Positions 38,655 through 47,004 of a stretch of DNA of 64,000 nt are shown here, in pieces (the first letter of the stretch is position 1; every line of letters starts with the position of its first letter). The stretch spans positions 1-64,000 of the forward strand of contig NZ_JACHCR010000020.1 in the NCBI RefSeq assembly GCF_014205845.1. Reading direction: 5' to 3'. Both the position numbers and the translations under genes were made by a program. The notes under the pieces were generated by a model. The model did not search any database. It saw nothing but the letters and a program-made list of their open reading frames with translations, and was not told where the DNA came from. Source of the stretch: Mucilaginibacter cryoferens. GTDB taxonomy: Bacteria > Bacteroidota > Bacteroidia > Sphingobacteriales > Sphingobacteriaceae.

Positions 38655-41018
38655 TTAACTCCGCAAGCTTCTGACCGGGTTGGCCAGAGCCGCTCTTACT
38701 GCCTGGAAGCTGATGGTACCGATGGCAATAATTACCGAAAGTGTACCCGCCAATGCGAAAACCCACCACTCTATATTAATGCGATAGGTATAAGCTTCGA
38801 GCCATTTATGCATGGCATACCATGCAATAGGCGATGCCAGGATATAAGAAATAATAACCAACTTTAAAAAATCGATAGATAATAAGGTAGTGATACTGGC
38901 AACAGAGGCACCCAGTACCTTGCGTACGCCAATCTCTTTGATCCGGTTTTCGGCAACGTAGGTGGCCAGCCCGAATAAACCAAGGCAGGAAATAAAAACG
39001 GTTAAACCTGCAAACAGGGCAGCAAGTGTACCTATGCGGTTTTCGTCCTCAAACTTAGCATTATACTGCTCGTCAACAAATTTGTATTCGAAAGGATATT
39101 GCGGGTTGTACTGTTTAAATACCTGCGTTATCATATCAATATTTTTAGCAATGCTATTTGCCGGGTTTAACTTAATGTGCACAATATTAAACCAGGCTTT
39201 AGGCCCTTGTACCACCAGCTGCTGAATTTTTTCGTAAGGCGATTCGTAAATAAAATCTTTAACAACACCAACCACATGCCAATCGCGGCCGTCGCACTTT
39301 ACCATTGCACCTATGGGATCTTTTAAGCGCATTATTTTTACAGCTGCTTCATTTAACAGCATAGCCGTAGAATCGGCCGGATATTTTTTGATATCGATAT
39401 CCCTGCCCTCGGCCATTTTTACGCCCATTGTTTTGGTAAAGTCGGCATCTGATGCCATGCGTACAAAATCAACCTTATGGTCGGCCTCGGTACTCCCCGG
39501 CCACGAAAATCCCCAGCCATCGCTGTAGCGTTGCGTAATAGGGCTCATAGATTTGGTAACCGCTGTAGCCGCTGATTTATTGAGCAGATCGAGCTTAATA
39601 AGGTCGTAGTTTTTGCTCACATCGCCCTGCATGCTTACATAGATTAGGTTATTGCGCGAGTAACCGGTATCGCGCGCCTGGGCGTAATTGATCTGGTGCT
39701 GTACAATAATTGTACAAATAATAAGGGCGATGGCAAAAGTGAACTGCAGCACAACCAATACCTTGCGAGGCGTAACCAGCGAATTTACAGCGATGAATGT
39801 CCCCTTCAATACTTTTACGGGCTGATAAGACGACAGGTAAAAGGCCGGATAACTACCGGCAAGCAGCCCTGTAAACAGGATGAACAGCACCGCGAAAAGC
39901 CAGTACGTTGGGTTAGAAAAATCGATAAACAACTCCTTACCAACCAAATGGTTAAAGCCACGCAAACTTACCTCTACTATAATAACAGCAAACAAACCGG
40001 CTAAAAACGATAACATCACACTTTCGCCTATAAACTGCAAAATAAGCGACTCTTTGGTTGCTCCCGCCACTTTACGAATCCCCACCTCTTTGGCGCGTTT
40101 TTCGCTTCGGGCAGTGCTTAGGTTCATAAAGTTGATACAGGCAATAAGCAATATAAATATGGCTATAATCCCAAACAGCTTTACCCTTTCTATCCGGCCC
40201 CCTACGTAAACACCGTTTTGCGCTTTAGAGTAAAGCCAGCTATCGCTAAATAGCTGTGTAAACACCTGCGTGGTTGATTTCTCTCCGTTTTTGGTATGGT
40301 CTATAGTAATGTTCTTGATCTTCTTGTCGAAACTGGCCTGGGATACACCGGGTTTTAGCAGTATAAATGTTTTAACCGAGTTATTGCCCCAGTAGCTATC
40401 GTCCTGGTTTATTTTTTTAAGGTATGACCAGGGTAAAATATATTCAAATTTGAAACTGGTATTGTTGGGCAAATCTTTTAACACCCCTGTTATCGTAAAA
40501 TTATCGGTGCTGTCTATCTTTACAGTTTTACCCATCACATCTTCGGTGCCGAATAATTTAATGGCCATTTTTTGGGTAACTACGATAGAATTATTCCCGG
40601 TTAAAGCATTGGTACTGCCCGATAGCAGCTTAAAGCTAAACATGGTTAAAAAACCCGGATCTGCCGCCGCGCCATTAATATTCATGTGCTTATCGCCAAC
40701 CGTAAAAAGGAAGGTTTCGTAATCATTCACCCTCACCGCGTCTTCCACATCCGGGTAATCTTGCTTTAGCGCGGGCGCCAATGGCTTCGAGGTTTGGCTC
40801 CAGGCCCAAAGTTCGCCGTTAAATTTATCGCGGTTATTAGCTACATAAAGGCGGTCTTTATTTACGTGAAACCTATCATGGCTCATTTCGTTTTGTATCC
40901 ATAACAAAATGAGGATGGCGCTGGCCATACCTATAGCAAGACCAAGAATATTGATGACCGAAAAACTGATATTGCCAATAAGGTTTCTCCAGGCGGTTTT
41001 AAAGTAATTTTTAAGCAT
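38655..41018 (-). CDS. MacB/FtsX-type ABC transporter permease
   Basis: A 787-residue inner-membrane protein with the Bacteroidota double-FtsX layout. An N-terminal membrane helix (VINILGLAIGMASAILILLW) precedes a MacB periplasmic core domain (about 45-240). A first group of three helices (about 285-400) includes RAKEVGIRKVAGATKESLI, then a second periplasmic domain, and a last helix group (about 670-787) with RIKEIGVRKVLGASVASI. The repeated GVRKV-GA motif is the FtsX coupling region. No ATPase gene is adjacent, so its partner is elsewhere. Such permeases usually export or respond to toxic compounds; the substrate is unknown. Confidence 0.93.
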   Translation of the reverse strand: MLKNYFKTAWRNLIGNISFSVINILGLAIGMASAILILLWIQNEMSHDRFHVNKDRLYVANNRDKFNGELWAWSQTSKPLAPALKQDYPDVEDAVRVNDYETFLFTVGDKHMNINGAAADPGFLTMFSFKLLSGSTNALTGNNSIVVTQKMAIKLFGTEDVMGKTVKIDSTDNFTITGVLKDLPNNTSFKFEYILPWSYLKKINQDDSYWGNNSVKTFILLKPGVSQASFDKKIKNITIDHTKNGEKSTTQVFTQLFSDSWLYSKAQNGVYVGGRIERVKLFGIIAIFILLIACINFMNLSTARSEKRAKEVGIRKVAGATKESLILQFIGESVMLSFLAGLFAVIIVEVSLRGFNHLVGKELFIDFSNPTYWLFAVLFILFTGLLAGSYPAFYLSSYQPVKVLKGTFIAVNSLVTPRKVLVVLQFTFAIALIICTIIVQHQINYAQARDTGYSRNNLIYVSMQGDVSKNYDLIKLDLLNKSAATAVTKSMSPITQRYSDGWGFSWPGSTEADHKVDFVRMASDADFTKTMGVKMAEGRDIDIKKYPADSTAMLLNEAAVKIMRLKDPIGAMVKCDGRDWHVVGVVKDFIYESPYEKIQQLVVQGPKAWFNIVHIKLNPANSIAKNIDMITQVFKQYNPQYPFEYKFVDEQYNAKFEDENRIGTLAALFAGLTVFISCLGLFGLATYVAENRIKEIGVRKVLGASVASITTLLSIDFLKLVIISYILASPIAWYAMHKWLEAYTYRINIEWWVFALAGTLSVIIAIGTISFQAVRAALANPVRSLRS

Positions 41019-41159
41019 ATATAACTATTTAAGCAGCAAGCCGGTTAAGATTGTAATTTAATAAAATATAACGATCAATTGTTAAAACAACATTTGTAAT
41101 GCCAGTTTAATAAGTAGCTGATTTTTAACAAAGTAATTATACTTCATCAACCTAAAATA

Positions 41160-41198
41160 TGTACGGTTTCGTTACAACCCAATGTACGTTGCCGTACA
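41160..41198. promoter_or_regulatory. palindrome and repeated TGTACG half-sites (operator candidate)
   Basis: TGTACG (41183-41188) and CGTACA (41193-41198) form a perfect dyad with a 4-bp spacer, and a third half-site TGTACGG lies at 41160-41166. The block sits 142-180 bp upstream of the permease start and just after the multicopper oxidase gene. No T run follows, so an operator is more likely than a terminator. Confidence 0.3.
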
Positions 41199-41227
41199 GT
41201 ATTCTATCTGCTTAAATAGCCAACTGC

Positions 41228-43582
41228 TTAGTAAGTTAATGTTAGTCCACCGCCCAAGCCCATGTCGCTATCGTAATGGGTAGATAATGAAAAATATTTA
41301 GTGATGATATACCGAAGCCCGGCGGCGTATTCTTTATCCGTATTTACCATAACATTAAAACGCAGGCGACTGGAAATTGGCACATCTTCGCGCCCCAGTT
41401 GAAAACGCAGCTTACCGTTACCATCTATCCGGGCATCGGCCACAAAAAGCATGGGTAAGGTATAGGCCACACCGGCAATTACAGTATGCCTGTTTTCTTT
41501 ATTACTTACCTGACCAAACAGGTTTTTATAATCGCTGCCAAAAATATTCTTTTCATCGGGGTTGTATTTTTTATAATGATAATCGAAACCCACGTAGGGC
41601 AACAACCACTGCATTCTACCAATATAGCGACCTACTGTGGTTTCGCTTTCATAACCCATTTTTGCATTTGTGCCCAGGTGCCACATGGTATTGGCCTGCC
41701 AGCGTGTGTTGGCCAGCATAACGTTACCATCGCTGCCATTACTTTCCAAACCTAACCTCGCCATTAAATGGGGCATCCTATCGTCCATTTTTACCATGTT
41801 ATATGCCATAACAGGGTCGGGCACTTCGGGGTTGGAGGGCGAGTTTTCGTATTCGAAGATCCGGCCCATGCCGCTCATCATGTGGTATAAAATATGACAG
41901 TGAAAAAACCAGTCGCCGCTTTCTGTGGCGGCAAACTCTATGGTATCCCTTTCCATGGGCATTATATCCAGCGTATTTTTCAGCGGCGAATAATCGCCTT
42001 GCCCGTTCAACACTCTAAAAAAGTGCCCGTGCAGGTGCATAGGGTGCCGCATCATGGTATTGTTGTACAAAACGATGCGCACGTTTTCGCCTTTATGAAT
42101 CAATATCTTATCGGTTTCTGATACCGTTTTGTTATTGATGGTCCAAACGTACCGGTTCATGTTACCAGTTAACTCAAAATATAAGTTTTTGGTGGGTTGA
42201 TTGGGCAGATTTGTTTTTTTTGTAGCCTTTAACATGCCATAATTAAGGGTAACTATATCTGTAGACGAACCTCCCATATCCATATCCGCCATATCGTCCA
42301 TTTTCTTCTCGGTATCGGGATGCTTGTCCATTTTCATCCCGGCCATGTCGCCCTTCTTTTTTGCAGTACTTTCGGCACCCGAAATTTCGGGGTACATCAC
42401 CGTGTTCATATCCATCACCTGATTGCTCATCTCCATGCCGTCCATCTGCTTCATATTGCCATCCATCTTCATCATGCCGTTCATCATTTTCATGCCGGCA
42501 AAATATTTCAGTTTGGGCAGGCGCGCGGCGCTTACCTTTTTGCCCGAGCCTAGCCATAGCGAGGTGCTTTTAGTACGATCTTCCGGCGTAGCCAAAAACT
42601 CATAACTGCCAGCCTTGGGTAAAGTAACAATCAGATCATAAGTTTCTGCCGGGGCTATAATCAACCTGTCAACTTCAACAGGCTCTACATCTTCCCCATC
42701 GTTGGCAACTACGGTTATTTTGCCACCGGCATAGGTTAACCAGAAATAAGATGATGAACCGCCATTGGCTATGCGCAGTTTTACCTGCTGCCCAGGCTTG
42801 TATTGTGGCTGTTCGTCGGTTGTTTTACCGTTTATCAAAAAACGGTCATAGGCCACATCACTTACATCCATCGCGGTCATTCTTTTCCACTCGTTGGCCA
42901 GTTTGGTTTTAAAATTACCAGATCGCAGTGCTTCGGCATAACTTTGGGTTGTACCTTTCTGAATGCTAAACCAGTCTGTTTGATTATGCAGGCTCCGGTT
43001 TACCTCTTTCGGGCTCATATCTGTCCAGTCGCTTATTACCATGGGATATTCGGCTATCTTGGGCTCATCCCTTTTGTGAAAGATCAACGCCCCGTACATG
43101 CCCGATTGCTCCTGCAAACCCTGGTGCGAGTGGTACCAATAGGTACCGTTTTGAACAACCGGAAATTTAAACAAATGCGTTTTACCGGGTGCTATAGGCT
43201 GGGTAGTTAAATAAGCTACCCCATCGTACTGGTTTGGCAGTATAATACCATGCCAGTGAATAATGGTTTCTTCGGTTAGCGCATTATGTACATAAATTTC
43301 TGCGGTATCGCCTTCGGTAAAGTACAAAACAGGCATTGGGATAGAGCCATTTGCAGCTATAGCATGCTTTGGCTTGCCCGTATAATTTACGGTAGTATCT
43401 TTAATATAAAGATCGTAACGAATGGTTTTGCCCGCCTTATTTAAAGCGGCGACAGGCTTTTTTTGTTCGACCGGTTTTACCGGGGTAGCGGCTGATTTTG
43501 GCATAGGCATATTCATTTGCATTTGAGCAAATGAATATGCGCTAAGCAAACAAAAGCCAACCATAAAGGACGCTCTTTTCAT
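41228..43582 (-). CDS. multicopper oxidase (CopA-like) fused to a CopB-like C-terminal domain
   Basis: A 784-residue exported copper oxidase. A signal peptide ends at about residue 20 (SFAQ). Copper ligands are visible in HWHG (His109, His111), YWYHSHQG (His151, His153), HPMHLHGHFF and FHCHILYHMMSGMG. A Met- and His-rich insert (about 365-440) carries repeated MKM, MDGM and MADMDMGG motifs typical of copper-handling CopA/CueO proteins. From about 600 to the end the sequence changes to an outer-membrane-barrel-like CopB region (MQWLLPYVGFDYHYKKYNP, ending GGGLTLTY). CopA and CopB are normally separate genes. It should oxidise Cu(I) and confer copper tolerance. It lies 10 bp after the DUF3347 gene. 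Confidence 0.93.
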   Translation of the reverse strand: MKRASFMVGFCLLSAYSFAQMQMNMPMPKSAATPVKPVEQKKPVAALNKAGKTIRYDLYIKDTTVNYTGKPKHAIAANGSIPMPVLYFTEGDTAEIYVHNALTEETIIHWHGIILPNQYDGVAYLTTQPIAPGKTHLFKFPVVQNGTYWYHSHQGLQEQSGMYGALIFHKRDEPKIAEYPMVISDWTDMSPKEVNRSLHNQTDWFSIQKGTTQSYAEALRSGNFKTKLANEWKRMTAMDVSDVAYDRFLINGKTTDEQPQYKPGQQVKLRIANGGSSSYFWLTYAGGKITVVANDGEDVEPVEVDRLIIAPAETYDLIVTLPKAGSYEFLATPEDRTKSTSLWLGSGKKVSAARLPKLKYFAGMKMMNGMMKMDGNMKQMDGMEMSNQVMDMNTVMYPEISGAESTAKKKGDMAGMKMDKHPDTEKKMDDMADMDMGGSSTDIVTLNYGMLKATKKTNLPNQPTKNLYFELTGNMNRYVWTINNKTVSETDKILIHKGENVRIVLYNNTMMRHPMHLHGHFFRVLNGQGDYSPLKNTLDIMPMERDTIEFAATESGDWFFHCHILYHMMSGMGRIFEYENSPSNPEVPDPVMAYNMVKMDDRMPHLMARLGLESNGSDGNVMLANTRWQANTMWHLGTNAKMGYESETTVGRYIGRMQWLLPYVGFDYHYKKYNPDEKNIFGSDYKNLFGQVSNKENRHTVIAGVAYTLPMLFVADARIDGNGKLRFQLGREDVPISSRLRFNVMVNTDKEYAAGLRYIITKYFSLSTHYDSDMGLGGGLTLTY

Positions 43583-43592
43583 TTGCGGCTAT

Positions 43593-44090
43593 TTACTTTA
43601 ACTCTTCGGCAACCTTACCACAGGTAAGCATTTGTTTTCCGAAATAAGGGTTTTTGATTGCTACCTCGGCAGATAGCCAATAGCTTTTTTGCATTGGGCA
43701 GTAATCATAATAAATAGAACCGCTGGTTAACTTAACAGCTTTGGCCAGCTTAAAAAAGTTGGCAGAGAAATTAGCAAAATGCTCACGCTGGTGGGCAATA
43801 TCTTTACTTTCGGACATGTGCCGGGCATCAAAGGCCAGCTTATTTTGAAGGCCTGTAAAAGCCGCCTGCTCTGATGATGGCAACGATTTAGCATCAATGC
43901 TATTAACAGTTTTTAAAAAACTGCCGGCATTAATAGCGGCATCGGCACTATTTGAATTAACTAATGCGTTTTTAACCCCATAATAAGCTGTAAGCAATGG
44001 TGTAAGTTGGGTTGATTTGCTATCCTGGGCAAAAATCTGTTGGGTACATGTAGTTGCAAAAAAAGCAACCAATAAAAATATTTTTTTCAT
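43593..44090 (-). CDS. DUF3347 domain exported protein
   Basis: A 165-residue protein with a signal peptide (about 1-21, ends QQIFAQ). The helical DUF3347 region has LLTAYYGVKNALVNSNSADA at the start and the conserved YYDYCPMQKSYWLS plus NPYFGKQMLTCG at the end. The Cys and Met residues there are often linked to metal efflux proteins. It is the middle gene of the copper operon; a copper-binding chaperone role is inferred. Confidence 0.85.
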   Translation of the reverse strand: MKKIFLLVAFFATTCTQQIFAQDSKSTQLTPLLTAYYGVKNALVNSNSADAAINAGSFLKTVNSIDAKSLPSSEQAAFTGLQNKLAFDARHMSESKDIAHQREHFANFSANFFKLAKAVKLTSGSIYYDYCPMQKSYWLSAEVAIKNPYFGKQMLTCGKVAEELK

Positions 44091-44161
44091 GATGATCTGT
44101 TAAAACGTTATATAATAATTAGGTATGGCAAAGCCATGTTATGGGGATGAATAACCTAAAA

Positions 44162-44569
44162 TCAGATCAGAAAACTTTGGATAGCTATGCGTACATCGGT
44201 AGTTGGAGGCCGCTGCCGCTCATCAATTAGTAATTGATGGCTTACGGTTACAACAGGTACAGGCGTAAACGCGTACTGATATGCCAACCGGATACAGGCC
44301 ACAGCAACCGGCACAAAAACCTTTGCGGGCTGTGGCACCAACTTAGCCAGCGAGGCAAAATTATTAACGGCATCCTGGCAGCAGGCATCCCGTTTTTTTA
44401 CAGTAGTAGCCAATTGATGATCGCTTTGGCTTTGAAGCGATAAATCCGGCTGATAAAGTTCGGTACTTTCATCGCAGCAGTCATCGTCTTTTTGTAAAGC
44501 ACAGTTTAGCCCGATTGCTGTATTAAGCAAAAATGTAACTAACAGCAACAGTGCTTTAACTCTTATCAT
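44162..44569 (-). CDS. HYC_CC_PP-like small exported protein
   Basis: A 135-residue protein with an N-terminal hydrophobic signal (VKALLLLVTFLLNTAIG). Cys pairs (DDDCCDE near 30 and DACCQD near 62) and the closing PPTTDVRIAIQSFLI fit the HYC_CC_PP family found next to copper and heavy-metal genes in Bacteroidota. A TTG precedes the ATG by one codon. It is the first gene of the apparent copper operon, 71 bp before DUF3347. Metal binding is inferred. Confidence 0.75.
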   Translation of the reverse strand: MIRVKALLLLVTFLLNTAIGLNCALQKDDDCCDESTELYQPDLSLQSQSDHQLATTVKKRDACCQDAVNNFASLAKLVPQPAKVFVPVAVACIRLAYQYAFTPVPVVTVSHQLLIDERQRPPTTDVRIAIQSFLI

Positions 44570-44670
44570 CAATTACAAAACTAAACAATAGGGCCATAAA
44601 TTGTTTTATAAAATTCTGGTTTTAATTTATGGTATTTTGTGATTTGCCGCGTATTTGTATAATCTGCGCC

Positions 44671-45165
44671 CTATCTCCCCGCCAATTCAATAACCTGCAA
44701 ATCCTGAATCTTATCGCCATCTATATTAAAGCGCATCAGCGTGCGTACTTTGTGCCAGCCCTGTTTACCGGCCGCACCCGGATTTAGGTGTAAACAATTG
44801 ATCTTTTTATCGTGCATCACTTTTAAAATATGCGAGTGACCGGTGATAAATAATTTGGGAGGATTGCTATAGATCTCGGCCTTAATATGCTGGCTGTACC
44901 TGCCAGGATAACCGCCAATATGAGTGATCCATACATCCACACCCTCGCAATTAAAGCGTAGGTTTTCGGGGTAAACAATCCTAACGTCTTTACCATCTAT
45001 ATTGCCGTAAACACCTTTGAGTGGCTTAAAAACTGCCAGCTGGTCGGCAAGTTCTATAGTGCCAAAATCGCCGGCGTGCCAGATCTCGTCGCAATTTTCA
45101 AAATGTTTAAAAACAGCTTCGTCGAGGTAACTATGGGTATCAGATATCAGGCCAATGCGGGTCAT
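44671..45165 (-). CDS. YfcE/MJ0936-type metallophosphoesterase
   Basis: A 164-residue cytoplasmic phosphodiesterase. Metal-binding motifs in order are GLISDTHSYLD, HAGDFG, GNIDGKD, ITGHSHI and HLNPGAAG. The frame extends upstream to a TTG, but the ATG at 45165 begins at the conserved start of the fold. It stands alone, 178 bp from the methyltransferase gene. Confidence 0.93.
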   Translation of the reverse strand: MTRIGLISDTHSYLDEAVFKHFENCDEIWHAGDFGTIELADQLAVFKPLKGVYGNIDGKDVRIVYPENLRFNCEGVDVWITHIGGYPGRYSQHIKAEIYSNPPKLFITGHSHILKVMHDKKINCLHLNPGAAGKQGWHKVRTLMRFNIDGDKIQDLQVIELAGR

Positions 45166-45279
45166 GGGGTAAAGATAGATGCAAGATTTAAGAATCAAGA
45201 GTTAAGACAAAAATTAAATTATTGCTCACTCAAGTTTGAAACCCGTTTGCTAAATCGTTTTGGCTTTTCAACTGAACGG

Positions 45280-45336
45280 AAGCTGGAGGCTTCTACCTGT
45301 ATTACCCACGGGTTACGCTGCGCTAAGCCCGCGGAA
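45280..45336. repeat. REP-like palindromic sequence
   Basis: GAAGC and GCTTC flank TGGAG, and just after lies CACGGGTTACGC-TGCGCTAAGCCCGCG, an imperfect palindrome. Such GC-rich palindromes, with a core alternating around TACGCTGCGCTA, look like REP-type repeats in this phylum. It is a single copy here, between two genes. Confidence 0.3.
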
Positions 45337-45343
45337 GAATGGT

Positions 45344-46048
45344 TTAAAATATAGTCAGGAAATCTTTTAATGCCGCCCGGTAGATGGCGCTATATACTTT
45401 CGGTTCATCGTATATCACCAGATTATTTTCGCTAAGCTCAGTTGCGCCTAACCCAAAAGCCAGGATCTCCCGGTGGGCTTCATCTGTTTTAAATGAATAT
45501 ACGTGTATTATTTTTTGGAGGTGAAGATGGTTTTGCGTCGCCAATTTTTTTACTAAAGTGGCGGTATCTGGTGGTAATACCAGCCAGCAAACCCCATTGG
45601 TATTTAACTGCTTTGAGATCGCCTCTGTCAATGCTTCAAAAAAACCATCTGCGGCATGTTTAGCAAGATTAATCTTTGCGCCAGGTGATTGAAGAGAATT
45701 AATGTAGAATGGAGGATTAGAAACGATAAGATCATATTTATTATCGGGATGAGTTTCGAAAAAATCCTGAAACCCTGATGAATAAAGCGCAAGCCTATCT
45801 GTAAATACCGAACGCCTAAAATTGCCTTGGGCGGTTATCGAAGCGCTCTCATCAATCTCAACAGCATCAATTTGCGCCTGTTTAAAACGCTGGGCCAACA
45901 TCAGGGCAATTACACCGGTTCCGGTACCGATATCCAATACCGACTTTGGGCCATCGGCTGCCGCCAATGCGCCAAGCAAAACACCATCAGTATTTATCTT
46001 CATGGCGCAGCCGGTTTGGTCAACGCCGAATTGTTTGAAGTGGAACAT
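45344..46048 (-). CDS. TrmN6-like tRNA1(Val) A37 N6-methyltransferase
   Basis: A 234-residue SAM-dependent methyltransferase. Motif I is LDIGTGTGVIALMLAQ, motif II holds DAVEIDE, and the N6-adenine catalytic motif is VSNPPFYIN. The N-terminus FKQFGVDQTGCAMKINTDG is characteristic of the TrmN6/YfiC group, which methylates A37 of tRNA-Val. It is 43 bp downstream of the PRPP synthetase start region but on its own; expression linkage is uncertain. Confidence 0.9.
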   Translation of the reverse strand: MFHFKQFGVDQTGCAMKINTDGVLLGALAAADGPKSVLDIGTGTGVIALMLAQRFKQAQIDAVEIDESASITAQGNFRRSVFTDRLALYSSGFQDFFETHPDNKYDLIVSNPPFYINSLQSPGAKINLAKHAADGFFEALTEAISKQLNTNGVCWLVLPPDTATLVKKLATQNHLHLQKIIHVYSFKTDEAHREILAFGLGATELSENNLVIYDEPKVYSAIYRAALKDFLTIF

Positions 46049-46090
46049 TAATGCGAAGCTACCAAAATATAAAATGACATTAATAGGGTA

Positions 46091-46996
46091 TCAAATCACC
46101 GAACAAATCAACTCCGCCAAACTATTCACCTCCACAAAATCATCATCGATAGCCTGCATGTTCGCGTGCGAATCTGTACTGATCAATTTTTTGATGAGGC
46201 CGCTGCTTTTTAGCCGTTCGATGCCGTTGTTAATGAACAGGCCATGCGTGGTTATCACATAAATATCGCCCGCGCCCGCGTTTTTATAGGTTTGGGCCGC
46301 GTTGATAATGCTGCCGCCAGAGCGGATCATATCATCATAAATAATTACGGTTTTACCAGCTACATCGGCGTTGATGGCGCTTACTTCGGTATGGTCGCCC
46401 TTTAGCCTTCTTTTGAGGATAAAGGCGGCATTTACGCCCATATCATTGGCTAACGACTCTACCCATTTTGCCCGGCCTGCATCGGTGCTGGCCATTACAA
46501 AATTATCGCCTCCATATTTTAAGGCGGCTTTTATAACCAGGTCTTTACAGTACACATGTACCGGGTACAGGTCGTGCTCAAAATAGTACTGGATTCCTTC
46601 GGAGTGCAGATCGAACAATACCACCTTATTGCCCCGGTTTGATTTTGGGATAGCCGAGATCAATCGGGCACGGGTTTTGGCGGTCACTATCTCACCACTC
46701 AATACGGCGCGTTCCATAGTCGAATAACCAAAATACGGGATCACCAGCGTTAATGAATTGGCTCCATAACTTACCAGTGATGATGCAAGGTCATAAAGTT
46801 CGAGCGTGGCCTGGTCTGTTACAGTACCGCCGATAAGAATAATGTCGCGGTTTTCAATTTTCGATAAAATACGTTGATAGCGTTCACCATCGGTAAAGGT
46901 GCTTACCTCTATTTGCCCTTTTTCAAAGGTTCCGCAGGCCATTACTTTTTCGGCCAGGTATTCATAATCTTTTATCGCGAACAGTAGCTTTTTCAT
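46091..46996 (-). CDS. divergent ribose-phosphate pyrophosphokinase (Prs-like)
   Basis: A 301-residue PRPP-synthetase-fold protein. It shows VIPYFGYSTMERAV, FDLHSEGIQYYF, MASTDAGRAKWVE and the PRPP loop IIYDDMIRSGGSIINAA. Each motif differs from housekeeping Prs (GYARQDRK, DLHAxQIQGFF, SPDVGGVVRA, DDMIDTAGT). It is 8 bp downstream of a nicotinamide phosphoribosyltransferase gene, so the pair is co-transcribed. It may make PRPP for that enzyme, or be an ADP-ribose pyrophosphokinase as in phage NAD+ reconstitution pathways. That second option is inference from the divergence and the pairing. Confidence 0.88.
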   Translation of the reverse strand: MKKLLFAIKDYEYLAEKVMACGTFEKGQIEVSTFTDGERYQRILSKIENRDIILIGGTVTDQATLELYDLASSLVSYGANSLTLVIPYFGYSTMERAVLSGEIVTAKTRARLISAIPKSNRGNKVVLFDLHSEGIQYYFEHDLYPVHVYCKDLVIKAALKYGGDNFVMASTDAGRAKWVESLANDMGVNAAFILKRRLKGDHTEVSAINADVAGKTVIIYDDMIRSGGSIINAAQTYKNAGAGDIYVITTHGLFINNGIERLKSSGLIKKLISTDSHANMQAIDDDFVEVNSLAELICSVI

Positions 46997-47004
46997 TGTT
47001 TATA

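Noticed and set aside
42320..42557. His-rich and charged ORFs antisense or out of frame in the multicopper oxidase
   Set aside because: They arise from the Met/Asp-rich repeats of the real gene read in other frames.
45076..45354. Plus-strand 92-residue ORF over the phosphoesterase start
   Set aside because: Its first part is antisense to a clear gene, and its end is the REP-like palindrome.
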